DNA of 51,684 nucleotides from Thermoflexales bacterium (GTDB lineage Bacteria; Chloroflexota; Anaerolineae; J036; Brachytrichaceae): assembly GCA_025056965.1 (NCBI GenBank), contig JANWVF010000045.1:1-51684 (forward strand). The letters run 5' to 3'. A program made the translations under genes and the position numbers. Shown one piece after another: positions 7,582 through 16,044 of this stretch. The stretch's first letter is position 1. Each line of letters begins with the position of its first letter. The notes below the pieces were generated by a model, which ran no database searches, was not told where the DNA came from, and saw only the letters and a program-made list of their open reading frames with translations.

Positions 7582-8076
7582 ATGGAGGTCGCCCGTATCG
7601 CCCTGCGCTGGGTGATCGTTGCATTAGTTGCGGCATCATTTTTGCTCATTGTGACGGTCGCACTGGTGCGTTTGGAAGCGCAGCGTACGGCGGTGCGCAC
7701 CGTCGAGCTACAGTTGCCCATGGATAGCATCGCCGTGGTGCTGAGCGCGGAGGGCTTAGGGGCGCAGATCGTCGAGCCTGCCGAACTGCGCATCAAGCTC
7801 GACCCATACCCGCCGCGCGCAGGTACGCCGGCCACCGTGACGCTGGTGGCCCTCGATCGTCGAACGCATGGGCTGATGACTATCACGCCGACGCTGAGCA
7901 TCGCAGAGCCGGCGCAGGTGGAAGGCCGCGACTACCCGATGGCGCGGCAGAGCAACGGCGCATACGTCGCTTCTGGGGCGCTCTTTCCCCGACCTGGTTC
8001 GTGGCGCCTGCGCGTGAACATTGACTTCGGCGCGCTGGAGACCTACCGCATGTTGGCGCTCGTCGAAGCCAGATGA
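7582..8076 (+). CDS. Membrane-anchored FixH/YtkA-like protein at the end of the oxidase operon
   Basis: This 164-residue protein has one N-terminal helix (about residues 8-30) followed by an all-beta extracytoplasmic domain. The end, with the PGSWRLRVNIDF stretch near residue 141, resembles the YtkA/FixH fold that occurs beside cytochrome oxidases and copper-handling genes. It starts 9 bases after ctaE on the same strand, so it probably helps oxidase assembly or copper delivery. No Met- or His-rich metal site is visible, so copper binding cannot be claimed. The assignment rests on fold resemblance and operon context. No SCO1 or Cox11 gene is present in the window. Confidence 0.55.
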   Translation: MEVARIALRWVIVALVAASFLLIVTVALVRLEAQRTAVRTVELQLPMDSIAVVLSAEGLGAQIVEPAELRIKLDPYPPRAGTPATVTLVALDRRTHGLMTITPTLSIAEPAQVEGRDYPMARQSNGAYVASGALFPRPGSWRLRVNIDFGALETYRMLALVEAR

Positions 8077-8084
8077 ATGCGTAG

Positions 8085-8756
8085 TCACATCGCGACCGGC
8101 TCGATGAGCGAAGGATCGTCGTTCTTGACGTTGTTGACGCGCGACGAAACTGCATAGGCCTTCATGCGCTCCGCCGGGAAGGGCCGGAGCAATGACGTCA
8201 GGAAGGCGCTATCGTCGTTGTCGTGGCTCAGCCAGTCTTGCTCGTGCTCCGGGGGCAGTATGACTGCCATGCGGTCGTGAAGCGATGCGATGAGGTCATT
8301 CGGCGTCGTGGTGATGATCGTGCAAGTCCTCAGCCCCTCTCCTTCCGGTGTCTTCCAAATGTCCCACAGCCCGGCCAGCGCAAACGGCTCGCCGGATGTG
8401 AGCGTGACCCGCATCGGCGTCTTCGATCCATCGGCGTTTTTGCGCCACTCATAGAAGCCGTCGGCCAAAACCAAGCAGCGTCGTCTTCGCAGCAGCGTGC
8501 GAAAGGCCGGCTTTTCGGTCAGCGTCTCGGCGCGCGCGTTGATCATGCGCGAACCGATGCGCGGATCTTTGGCCCACGACGGGATCAAGCCCCAGCGCGC
8601 CGCCGATAGCGTGCGCGGCGACTCGTCGTAGATGACGGCGACGTTCTGCGTCGGCGCGATGTTGTAGCGTGGCTTCACGACGAAATCTGCGCCGGTGAGG
8701 CCGAACCGCGCCATCAGCACTTCGGAATCCGTAGTGAGGGTGTAACGTCCGCACAT
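8085..8756 (-). CDS. SRAP/YedK (HMCES)-family abasic-site crosslinking protein
   Basis: This 223-residue SOS-response-associated peptidase family protein protects abasic sites in single-stranded DNA by forming a thiazolidine crosslink. The defining residues are present: Cys2 right after the start Met, Asn73 in INARAE, Glu103 in GFYEW and His160 in SLHDRM. The length matches bacterial YedK. The stop lies 8 bases from the stop of the FixH-like gene on the other strand. It is followed in the same direction by the glycosidase-like lipoprotein gene and has no functional link to the oxidase operon. The family assignment is firm. Confidence 0.95.
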   Translation of the reverse strand: MCGRYTLTTDSEVLMARFGLTGADFVVKPRYNIAPTQNVAVIYDESPRTLSAARWGLIPSWAKDPRIGSRMINARAETLTEKPAFRTLLRRRRCLVLADGFYEWRKNADGSKTPMRVTLTSGEPFALAGLWDIWKTPEGEGLRTCTIITTTPNDLIASLHDRMAVILPPEHEQDWLSHDNDDSAFLTSLLRPFPAERMKAYAVSSRVNNVKNDDPSLIEPVAM

Positions 8757-8769
8757 CGAGGAGGAGCGC

Positions 8770-9915
8770 TCATCTGCTCGTCGCCGCGCGCAGCGCCTGC
8801 ATCACCGGCCTCTCGTTCCCCTGCGCGTCGAGCAAGGAGAAAAACTTCATCTGCTCGCAAGGGTCGGGATACTGCGCCGAGCGGCTGAAGTCGTAGTTCC
8901 ATAGGAACATCGGTCCCATCCACGGCCAGTTGCGCCGGGCGAAATCGAAGGCGCGCACCACGTATGCGGCCTGCTGCTGGCGCGAGACGCGCTGCCAATC
9001 CAGCTCCGGCCACGAACAAGATAAGCCTTCCTCGCGTGGATCGGCCAACCAGCCGAACTCGGTAGCCCACATCGGCTTGTCGCCCGCGCCATATTGCTCC
9101 ATGAGCCGGCGATGCGCCTCGGCGCGACGGAACAGCAAGCCACTCGCCTGCGGATCGTCGGGGTCGTGTTCCGGCGCGTAGGCGAAGCCGTACGGGTGAA
9201 AGCCATAGCCGTCCATGTAGCCGGCGATGCCGGCCTCGAACAGCGCGCGAGCGTAGCGCAGGTCGTCCATGGCGCCGTTCCCGTCGCCGCCTGTGGGCGC
9301 GATGCCGGCCGAGATCACCAATGCGTCGGGGTCGGCGCTTTTAATGCGCGCATAGGCGATGGCCAGCAGCCGAGCGTAGAGGGCCGGATCGGGCGGCCGG
9401 CCGCCCCATTCGCGGGAAAGGTTGACCTCGTTGCCGATCGAGTAGGCATGGATCACGCCGCGCCGCTCACGGGCCAGGCTCTCGAGTTGATCGGCCCACC
9501 GATTGATTGCCTCTACGTCGCCGCTAATGGCCTCCCCGAGCGACACGCGGTAGAGCACCTTGTAATTTGCGATCGGGTGGTCCGGTGGATTGAAGACCTG
9601 AATCCAGCCGAAGCCTAGCGGCTCGAGCCGCTTAAGGCTCTCATAGCCGTAGTCCACCACGTTAATGCCCGCGCCCGACAACGAGATTTTCGGCAGCGGG
9701 GAAGGAATCTCCGTTGAAGGCGCCTCAGCCGGCCGAGGCGTCTGCGCAGCAGAAGTCGGTCGCGCAGCGGAGGGCACATCCGGCGAGGCATAAACGGTCA
9801 CCGGTATGTCGCCCGGCGTCGTGTTGAGCGTCGTGGGCGAGGGCTGAGCGCAAGCGACGAGGATCAGTGCCCCGCCGACCAAGCCGGCGCAAGCCAGGCG
9901 CGTTCGCTTGTGCAT
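8770..9915 (-). CDS. Lipoprotein with glycoside-hydrolase-like TIM-barrel domain
   Basis: This protein has 381 residues from ATG 9915. A lipobox (LVAC, Cys22) is followed by a Pro/Thr-rich linker to about residue 75 and then a beta/alpha barrel. Two candidate catalytic acids sit in typical clan-A contexts: Glu163 in YSIGNEVN (acid/base) and Glu286 in WATEFGW (nucleophile). HPYGF at 240 fits the substrate cleft. It resembles GH39/GH5-type proteins of unclear specificity, probably acting on extracellular glycans. The frame stays open to 10281, but that extension has no signal peptide first and overlaps the next gene, so 9915 is preferred; ATG 9933 is possible. A glycosyltransferase gene lies nearby. 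Confidence 0.75.
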   Translation of the reverse strand: MHKRTRLACAGLVGGALILVACAQPSPTTLNTTPGDIPVTVYASPDVPSAARPTSAAQTPRPAEAPSTEIPSPLPKISLSGAGINVVDYGYESLKRLEPLGFGWIQVFNPPDHPIANYKVLYRVSLGEAISGDVEAINRWADQLESLARERRGVIHAYSIGNEVNLSREWGGRPPDPALYARLLAIAYARIKSADPDALVISAGIAPTGGDGNGAMDDLRYARALFEAGIAGYMDGYGFHPYGFAYAPEHDPDDPQASGLLFRRAEAHRRLMEQYGAGDKPMWATEFGWLADPREEGLSCSWPELDWQRVSRQQQAAYVVRAFDFARRNWPWMGPMFLWNYDFSRSAQYPDPCEQMKFFSLLDAQGNERPVMQALRAATSR

Positions 9916-10055
9916 CGCGCCGAAGCCTACCATAGCGCCGGGGCGGGTGCCTTTGGGGCAAGAAGGGAGCGCAAGCCGCCGCACGGCTGATGAACCCGCA
10001 TGCCACACCGACGAAGCTGCGCCGCCCGGCTTTGTCGCAGAGCCGCGGCTTCGCG

Positions 10056-10694
10056 TCACAGCAACTGCTCCAGCGCAGGCGCAAGTTCGACCCGCCGTCC
10101 GCCATCCTCCGCGGCGCGGATGGCGTCGTGGAGGACGTGTCGCAGCGCGGCGCGCCCGTCGTCGGCCGGATGCGCGCTTCCGTCGAGCATGCAACGAAGT
10201 GCATTCAGGCAGGCCAAGTAGAGCGTGAGCGGCTCGGCTCGCGTCAGCCGCGCTTCGTATTCGTCTTGCCGGCCGGCCCATGCGCCGCGTCGTCGTGCCA
10301 GCAGTGCCTCGAACTCCTCGCTCAGCACCGTAGCCGGGTCTTCTTCCTCGACCAGGTGCAAAATCGGCGCTTCCGAGGTGATGACGCAGTGAGTGCGGTC
10401 AGGCCATGTTTCGACGACCGCGTCTCCACCGAAGCTAAAGAATATCACCGGTTTGCCCACGAAGTCGCGCAGGGTGATGCGACCGGCGCAGACCCGATAG
10501 CTTGCCGCATGCCAGGGATGGTGAATGTCCATCTGCCGCACGCCGCCGAAGTACGCCACCGGCAAGTGCAGCTCGCGCGTGTCGTAGTGGCGATGCGTCG
10601 GCGCAGCGAAGAGGTTCACATCGAGGCGCGGGTAGCCCGGCTCGCCGGGCCGCAGCGCGGGATGGAGATAGTATCCCAGTTCGTCGTTGTTCAC
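10056..10694 (-). CDS. Hypothetical protein of unknown family
   Basis: This 212-residue protein starts at a GTG (10694), 24 bases after the stop of the GT39-like gene, and no strong Shine-Dalgarno is seen. There is no signal peptide or transmembrane helix. The N-terminal half has several His residues (THRHYDTRELHLP, QMDIHHPWH) and a FFSFGGDAVVETWP stretch. The C-terminal half is helical, acidic and Arg-rich. I do not recognise a domain. Codon usage is like the neighbours and the frame is intact, so it is probably a real cytoplasmic protein co-transcribed with the glycosyltransferase. Confidence 0.6.
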   Translation of the reverse strand: MNNDELGYYLHPALRPGEPGYPRLDVNLFAAPTHRHYDTRELHLPVAYFGGVRQMDIHHPWHAASYRVCAGRITLRDFVGKPVIFFSFGGDAVVETWPDRTHCVITSEAPILHLVEEEDPATVLSEEFEALLARRRGAWAGRQDEYEARLTRAEPLTLYLACLNALRCMLDGSAHPADDGRAALRHVLHDAIRAAEDGGRRVELAPALEQLL

Positions 10695-10718
10695 GCTGAC
10701 GGCGCAGTATGCACCAAC

Positions 10719-12653
10719 TCACTCTACGATGACCGTCGCCAGCATCACGGCGTCGGCATGATCGCCGTTCGTGCGCAGGCGCTCGCCCGTGTCCGGATCG
10801 TACAAGCCGACGATGATGTGCAACGGCCCGCGATACTCCGCCGGCAGCGCCAGGCCATGGTTGTCGCGCACGGCCTCGCCCGGCGGCCAGGTCGCCATCG
10901 GTCGCAGGTCGTTCAACGGCTGCGCGTCGTGTTGGGCGATGACGCTGCCATCCGCAGGGCGAACGGCATGCACGAACACCTTGTAGTTCCTGCCGACGGG
11001 CGCTTCGGCGCGCCAGGTGAGTGCTACGGGAACGATGGCCCCGGGCGCGATCGAACGGGGCAGATGCGCTGCCTGCAGTGCGACATCGCCCCAGCGCGCG
11101 TCGGCAGTATCGGCAGGCCGGAGTTCACCTCGCGCGACGCCGTATAGGCCGTAGAACACTTCCTCCTCACCCCATTGCGCATGCGCCGGGTAAAAGTTCG
11201 AGTCCATCCATCCACGCAGGTCGCCGTTTCGGCCGGCCAACCCGCGATAGAGCACGATCCACAGCCGATCGCGCTGCTGCGCCGCCTGAGCGATGCGTGA
11301 CTCCCAGCGTTCGCGTGGCTCGATCACCGGATCCCAGGTCAGTGCGTAGGACCAATCCGCATCGCCTGTCTGCCGATCCAATGCATAGAACCCGGCCGGG
11401 CTGAGGACGTTGAAGAAGATGAGGTCGTCGGGGCGCGCGAACGGCGCGATGTGCGCGCGATAGGTGTGCGGGTTATACGGGTCGAACACCTCGAGCGTCT
11501 TGGCATAAACGAATGAGGTGCTCGTCGGCCAATAGATCGCTAGCAGCGCCGAGCCGAGCAGAAGGGGAGGAACGAGGCGCATCGCTGTTCGTCGCTCGCG
11601 CCTCGCGCCGGGCGCGTCAGCCGCCAGAAGCTGATCGAATGCCCATCCCAGCAGCATTGCCACGGCCGGCGTCGCACAGATCAGCATGCGCGCGTTGAAC
11701 GCCCACTGTCGCGCAGCGAATGCGACGCCCAACAGCGTAAGGCCGATCATCATCAGCGGCAGCGCCAGCAACCCCAGCGGCCGCCGCCGAGTCGCAGCCG
11801 CAGCCACGCCGGCGACGATGATCAGCCCGATGACCAGTGGCGCAGCGATGCCGATCCGCTGCGCCATCGTCAGATCGAACACGCCCTGGCGCACGAAGTA
11901 ACTCACCGGGAATTGTTGGCCGATGTTCGTCGTGGCTTCGGCTGCCGCGCGGCCCAGGAACTGCGGCACGGCGAAGGCGCCCCATGGCGCGAAGAGGCAG
12001 GCAGCAAGGCCGATGGCTAGGGCAATGCGCCGCGCGGCGCGGCGATCGCGCGCGAAGGCGACCCGCCCGATCGCGTCAATCGCGATGGCCACCAAGGACC
12101 AAAACGCATGATAGAGCGTCAACATCGCGCCCGCCATGCCGATCACCCAGGCAGTGAAAGATCGGTGCCGCGACCCGGCACCCCCTGCCGATCCGCTGAT
12201 CCCCAGCTCGCGGCAGGCGCCGTATGTCGCCAACAACACTAGCGACGGCGCGAGCGCATACATGCGCACGACGCCGCCGTAGTACACCGCCAGCGGCATC
12301 CAGGCCATGAAGAATGCCGCCAGGACGGCGGCGCGCCGCGCGCGCGCCCAGGCACACACCGTAACGTACGTCAAAGGGATCGCCGTCGCGCTCAGCAGCG
12401 CGGAAAGGTAGCGCGCTGCGAATAAGTCATGGCCGGTCGCGCGCTGCCACGCGCTCAGCAAGAGGTAGTACAGCGGCGGGTGTACGTCGGCGGCGGTAAT
12501 CGCGAGCTGCTCGACGATGGGCAGGGAAGCATGGGCGACCGACCAGCCCTCGTCCCAGCGCGGCGGGATCGTGTCGTTGAGGGGCAAGCGCAGGGCGAAG
12601 CCCAGCAGCGTCGCCAGCGCTGCCCACATCGAGCTGTGGAAGAAGAGCTTCAC
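10719..12653 (-). CDS. GT39/ArnT-like membrane glycosyltransferase
   Basis: This 644-residue polytopic protein belongs to the GT-C class, which transfers a sugar from a polyprenyl-phosphate donor at the outer face of the membrane. The first extracytoplasmic loop carries the diagnostic Asp-Glu pair in RWDEGWS near residue 34, followed by DVHPPLYYLLL. About ten to eleven helices follow. The C-terminal 220 residues are soluble and beta-rich, unusual but known in Chloroflexi and cyanobacterial family members. It starts with GTG at 12653. The neighbouring glycosidase-like lipoprotein suggests a role in glycans or glycoproteins. Acceptor and donor cannot be read from the sequence. Confidence 0.82.
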   Translation of the reverse strand: MKLFFHSSMWAALATLLGFALRLPLNDTIPPRWDEGWSVAHASLPIVEQLAITAADVHPPLYYLLLSAWQRATGHDLFAARYLSALLSATAIPLTYVTVCAWARARRAAVLAAFFMAWMPLAVYYGGVVRMYALAPSLVLLATYGACRELGISGSAGGAGSRHRSFTAWVIGMAGAMLTLYHAFWSLVAIAIDAIGRVAFARDRRAARRIALAIGLAACLFAPWGAFAVPQFLGRAAAEATTNIGQQFPVSYFVRQGVFDLTMAQRIGIAAPLVIGLIIVAGVAAAATRRRPLGLLALPLMMIGLTLLGVAFAARQWAFNARMLICATPAVAMLLGWAFDQLLAADAPGARRERRTAMRLVPPLLLGSALLAIYWPTSTSFVYAKTLEVFDPYNPHTYRAHIAPFARPDDLIFFNVLSPAGFYALDRQTGDADWSYALTWDPVIEPRERWESRIAQAAQQRDRLWIVLYRGLAGRNGDLRGWMDSNFYPAHAQWGEEEVFYGLYGVARGELRPADTADARWGDVALQAAHLPRSIAPGAIVPVALTWRAEAPVGRNYKVFVHAVRPADGSVIAQHDAQPLNDLRPMATWPPGEAVRDNHGLALPAEYRGPLHIIVGLYDPDTGERLRTNGDHADAVMLATVIVE

Positions 12654-12673
12654 GGCGCCGAGTCAGATTCGCT

Positions 12674-13588
12674 TCAAGCGACGTTGCGCTTTAGGCTCAT
12701 CAGCGCGATGCCGGCCAGCGTCAGCGCTGCGCCGAGCAGCGTGATCCACTGCGCCGTCTCGCCTAGCAGCAGCAGCGCCAAGATGGTCGAGCCGATCGGC
12801 TCGCCCAGCACCGGGATAGTGCCGTACACTGCCGGCAAGCGACGCACCGACCAGTTGAACGAGGTGTGGCCGATGAGCTGCGGCATCAGTGCGAGCAGGA
12901 CGATCCAGAGATAGGCCACGGGATCGCGAGTCGTCAGCGGCGTTCCGGTGAGCAGCGCGACGATCATCAACGCGATCGCTGCCGCGCCATAGACCAAGGT
13001 GACGTAGGCCAGCAGCGAGAACTTGCTGCGCAAGGCGCGGGCGATGATGAGGTAAGGCGCCATGCATAGCGCGCCGATCAGCGCGAGCGCGTTGCCCAGC
13101 AGTGGGTTCTGCCCCGGCGCAGTGCCGCTGTTGTCGGAGAGGCCGATGAGGACGCCGCCGAGCACGGCGACGATCATGCCGACGATGACCCATCCGCCGG
13201 GCGGCTCCTTCAAGAACAGTGCCGATGCCGCGGCGACAAACAGCGGCGAGAGCGACACCAGCACCACCGAGCTGACGACGCTGGTGAATTCAAGTGAGAA
13301 GATCCACGTCGCGAAGTGTCCGCCCAGAAAGATGCCGCCGATGGCGGCGGTGAGCAGGTCACGCTTGGATAGCGTGCGGAGTTCGTGGCTGCGCCGAGTG
13401 AGGGCGAACGGCAGCAGCGCGAGCGCGGCGATCGTTAATCGCAACGCGGCGATGGCTAGCGAATTGGCGCCGGCTTGCTGGGCAAAGCGAACCAGGATTG
13501 AGGCAGTTGAGACGGCGACCACGCCGATGAAGATGCCGATCGCCGGCGAGAGGGATGGCCACGCCAGGGTCGTAGTGGGAGTCGCCAC
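12674..13588 (-). CDS. EamA/DMT-family transporter
   Basis: This is a drug/metabolite transporter superfamily protein of 304 residues from GTG 13588, with ten helices arranged as two EamA repeats. The conserved GEP and AxxSALFLKEPP-like motif at the end of repeat one and VLGEPIGSTILALLLLGE in repeat two are visible. Such carriers export amino acids, nucleotide bases or other metabolites. The frame is open to an ATG at 13705, but the extra 39 residues are polar, Arg-rich and overlap the upstream gene's stop at 13656. The GTG just before ATPTTTLAW is therefore preferred. The gene lies 20 bases upstream of the glycosyltransferase. Confidence 0.85.
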   Translation of the reverse strand: MATPTTTLAWPSLSPAIGIFIGVVAVSTASILVRFAQQAGANSLAIAALRLTIAALALLPFALTRRSHELRTLSKRDLLTAAIGGIFLGGHFATWIFSLEFTSVVSSVVLVSLSPLFVAAASALFLKEPPGGWVIVGMIVAVLGGVLIGLSDNSGTAPGQNPLLGNALALIGALCMAPYLIIARALRSKFSLLAYVTLVYGAAAIALMIVALLTGTPLTTRDPVAYLWIVLLALMPQLIGHTSFNWSVRRLPAVYGTIPVLGEPIGSTILALLLLGETAQWITLLGAALTLAGIALMSLKRNVA

Positions 13589-13655
13589 AGCACAATTATC
13601 ACAAAACGCCAACTGCCAGACCGCGCGGCGCCAACGGAAGCCAGGCGCCGCGCGT

Positions 13656-14147
13656 TCAGCCCGATTTCTTGAAATAGCGACGGTAGCGCCGCCACAAGCT
13701 CGCATGGTAAATCAGCACGTAGAGCGAGACGACGATGGCGAACACGCCGCCGATCAGGCCGGCGATCGTCGTCTTATACCTCTCGTGAGGCACATTGACG
13801 AAGCTGCCGAACAGCATCAGTTCCCGCCAGGTGATCAGCGCGGTGAAGACTAATCCAAGGATGGTGAAGAAGGCCAGATAGGCTTCTGGCACGGGTGCGC
13901 CAGACTCGTCCGGGGTGTCTCGTCGCAGCAGCCACCAAGCGATCGCCCAGCAGGTGAGGCCGACGACGCATGTCGGCCCGCTGAGCAGCATCACCTCGCG
14001 CAGATTGACGTCGCCCATGCCCCAGAAATTGTCCGTTGGACTATCTGAGAAGATGAGACGTGGGACGCTCCAGCACAGGAAGAGCGCGCCCAGGTAGGCA
14101 GCTGTTAAGCCGAGGAAGGACACGATTCTCAGCAAACGCAGCCACAT
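13656..14147 (-). CDS. Hypothetical four-helix membrane protein
   Basis: This 163-residue integral membrane protein has helices at about residues 8-28, 53-75, 88-108 and 127-148. Short polar loops separate them, and a basic C-terminal tail (WRRYRRYFKKSG) should be cytoplasmic by the positive-inside rule. I recognise no conserved family motif. It lies between ssnA (24 bases upstream in transcription order) and the EamA gene. It may be the tail of the nucleoside operon, but a role there is not supported by anything in the protein. Confidence 0.6.
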   Translation of the reverse strand: MWLRLLRIVSFLGLTAAYLGALFLCWSVPRLIFSDSPTDNFWGMGDVNLREVMLLSGPTCVVGLTCWAIAWWLLRRDTPDESGAPVPEAYLAFFTILGLVFTALITWRELMLFGSFVNVPHERYKTTIAGLIGGVFAIVVSLYVLIYHASLWRRYRRYFKKSG

Positions 14148-14171
14148 GCCGGTGACCTCGTGAGAGAGCGC

Positions 14172-15521
14172 TCACATGCTTGCTACCCGTTGCCAAGCTC
14201 GGTCGGCGGCTTCGCGGGCTTTGGCGACGATCTCCGCCTCGTCCAGCGTGAGCAGGGTGCGGTTGGCCATGATGACTTGGCCGTTACAGATGGTGTGGGT
14301 GACCATGCCGCCGTGGACGCCAAAGAGCAAGTGCCATGCCGCGTTCGCTGCGTTCAGCTCCGTGAACGGTTTGTAGTCCACGAAGATGATGTCGGCCGGC
14401 GCGCCGATCTCCAACGTGCCGCGCATCTCCGGCCAGAAGCACTGTGCGATCTTGGCGTTGTTGCGGTAGGTCATCCGAGCGACTTTGTCCGCGCCCAAAG
14501 CGCGCGGGTCACGCGCATGGATCTTGTGCAGCAGGTCGCACACCTTCATTTCGGCGAACGCGTCGTTGGAGAACCCGTCGTTGCCCAAGCCGACGCAAAT
14601 GCCACGCTCCAACATCGCGTCCACCCGCGCAACGCCCACGCCGTTATTCATATTGCTGCGCGGCTGATGAGTGACCTTGGCTTGGTAGTTGGCCAGCACC
14701 TCCATCTCGCGCTCGCTGATGTGGACACAATGCGCGCAGATCGTCTTGTCGCTCAGCGCGCGGTGGATCGCCAGGCGCTCGACCACCGATACGCGGTATC
14801 GGCGGTAGCTATCGTCTTCGTCGGCTATGTCTTCGGCGACGTGCAAATGGATTGGGATGCCGAGCTGCTGAGCCTTCTCGGCGCAGGCGTTGAGCGTGTC
14901 GTTGCCGACGGTGAACGAGGCATGAATGCCCATCGCGGCGGCTAAGTAGGGCGACCGCGCGCGCGCGACCGAAAGCGCGAAGCGGACGTTCTCTTCGATG
15001 CCGCGTCTGGCTCCGTCAAGGCCATTGCGTTCGGTGACTTCGTAGCACAGAGCGGCGCGCAGGCCGGACTGCCTCACGGCTTCGGCGATGGCATCGAGCG
15101 AGCCTTCGATCGCGTTTGGGCTGGCGTGGTGATCAATCAGCGTGGTAGTGCCGTGCTTGATCGCGTCCACCAGACACACCAGCGCCGAGTAGCGCACGCC
15201 CTCCAAGTCCAGCGCGCGGTCGAGCTTCCACCATAGCTTCTGCAGCACCTCGATGAAGTTGCGCGGCGGATCGCCGGGGATGGCCATGCCGCGGGCGAAC
15301 GCACCGTAGAAGTGCGTGTGGGCGCAGATGTTGGCCGGCAGGATGAGTTTGCCTTCCGCGTCCAACACCGGCCGGGTGCGCAACAGCTCCGCGTGCCTCA
15401 GTTGCAATTTATCCGTCGGGCCGATGTCGGTGATCATGCCATCCAGTACGAGCAGAGCGCCATTTTCGATCACGACGTTGGGTTCGGTCATCGTGATCAC
15501 CGTTCCGTTTGTGATGAGCAT
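14172..15521 (-). CDS. ssnA: SsnA-type amidohydrolase (purine/nucleobase deaminase-like)
   Basis: This 449-residue metal-dependent amidohydrolase belongs to the TRZ/ATZ/SsnA group, which hydrolyses amino or chloro groups on heterocyclic rings. Metal-site motifs are present: CAHTHFYG near residue 67 (HxH), HLHVAED near 225, a His in CAHCVH near 250, and the conserved Asp in LGNDGFSND near 300. The N-terminal MLITNGTVIT and C-terminal beta sandwich match SsnA, which occurs in purine-catabolism clusters. AGAGGA precedes the ATG. It follows a nucleoside-type ABC importer, so deamination of an imported purine or related base is likely. The exact substrate is unknown; guanine-like bases are candidates. 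Confidence 0.78.
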   Translation of the reverse strand: MLITNGTVITMTEPNVVIENGALLVLDGMITDIGPTDKLQLRHAELLRTRPVLDAEGKLILPANICAHTHFYGAFARGMAIPGDPPRNFIEVLQKLWWKLDRALDLEGVRYSALVCLVDAIKHGTTTLIDHHASPNAIEGSLDAIAEAVRQSGLRAALCYEVTERNGLDGARRGIEENVRFALSVARARSPYLAAAMGIHASFTVGNDTLNACAEKAQQLGIPIHLHVAEDIADEDDSYRRYRVSVVERLAIHRALSDKTICAHCVHISEREMEVLANYQAKVTHQPRSNMNNGVGVARVDAMLERGICVGLGNDGFSNDAFAEMKVCDLLHKIHARDPRALGADKVARMTYRNNAKIAQCFWPEMRGTLEIGAPADIIFVDYKPFTELNAANAAWHLLFGVHGGMVTHTICNGQVIMANRTLLTLDEAEIVAKAREAADRAWQRVASM

Positions 15522-15591
15522 CGCGTCCTCTTGTCGAAAACGAGTGCAACCGAGTCAAGTATGCCGTCGAAAGCAGAAATCGCCAACGCAC

Positions 15592-16044
15592 TCAATCTAC
15601 GTCGCCCAAGTCCTCCATCAGCTTCACAAAGCGATCGCTGCGCGAGGTGAGGTCGCCGATCTCCAGCGCGTTCATCAGACGGTCGCCGGTCGTCTGGATA
15701 AACGTGATGCGCCGCCAACGCAGCGATGGAATCGGCCGCGGCAGTCGTTGCAGGGGGCCGAGTTGCATCTTGTAATAGAGTTCATTGGCGCGGGGGTGGC
15801 TCGGCTCATCGGGGAACAAGTCCACCCGCCGCACCAACTCGTGGCCGCGCACGGCAGCGTATTCGTGGATGGCCCACTTCTCGTCGCCGAACTTTTCGGT
15901 AAGGTAGAAAGCTAAATAGTCAGCTAGATACTCGCTCGGCGCGTGTTTGACCGGGATGCGATACCAGTGATCCCAGCGCGCGATCTCCAGGTCGCGCGGG
16001 TGGTTGATGAGGCAGACCAGCACGCGAGCGTCGGGGGCGATCAT
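15592..16044 (-). CDS. Conserved-looking hypothetical protein in the nucleoside transporter operon
   Basis: This 150-residue soluble protein has its ATG overlapping the stop of the upstream permease gene by four bases, a sign of translational coupling. It begins with a hydrophobic strand (VLVCLINHPRD), followed by WDHWYRIPV and a LAFYLTEKFGDEKWAI stretch. Its Trp/Tyr content suggests a compact globular fold. I recall similar N-terminal segments in Chloroflexi and cyanobacterial proteins of unknown function, sometimes joined to nuclease-like domains, but cannot name a family. No catalytic motif is visible. Confidence 0.6.
   Translation of the reverse strand: MIAPDARVLVCLINHPRDLEIARWDHWYRIPVKHAPSEYLADYLAFYLTEKFGDEKWAIHEYAAVRGHELVRRVDLFPDEPSHPRANELYYKMQLGPLQRLPRPIPSLRWRRITFIQTTGDRLMNALEIGDLTSRSDRFVKLMEDLGDVD

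Noticed and set aside
9916-10281. N-terminal extension of the glycosidase-like lipoprotein frame
   Set aside because: The extension is Arg/Ala-rich, puts the signal peptide inside the protein and overlaps the hypothetical gene ending at 10056.
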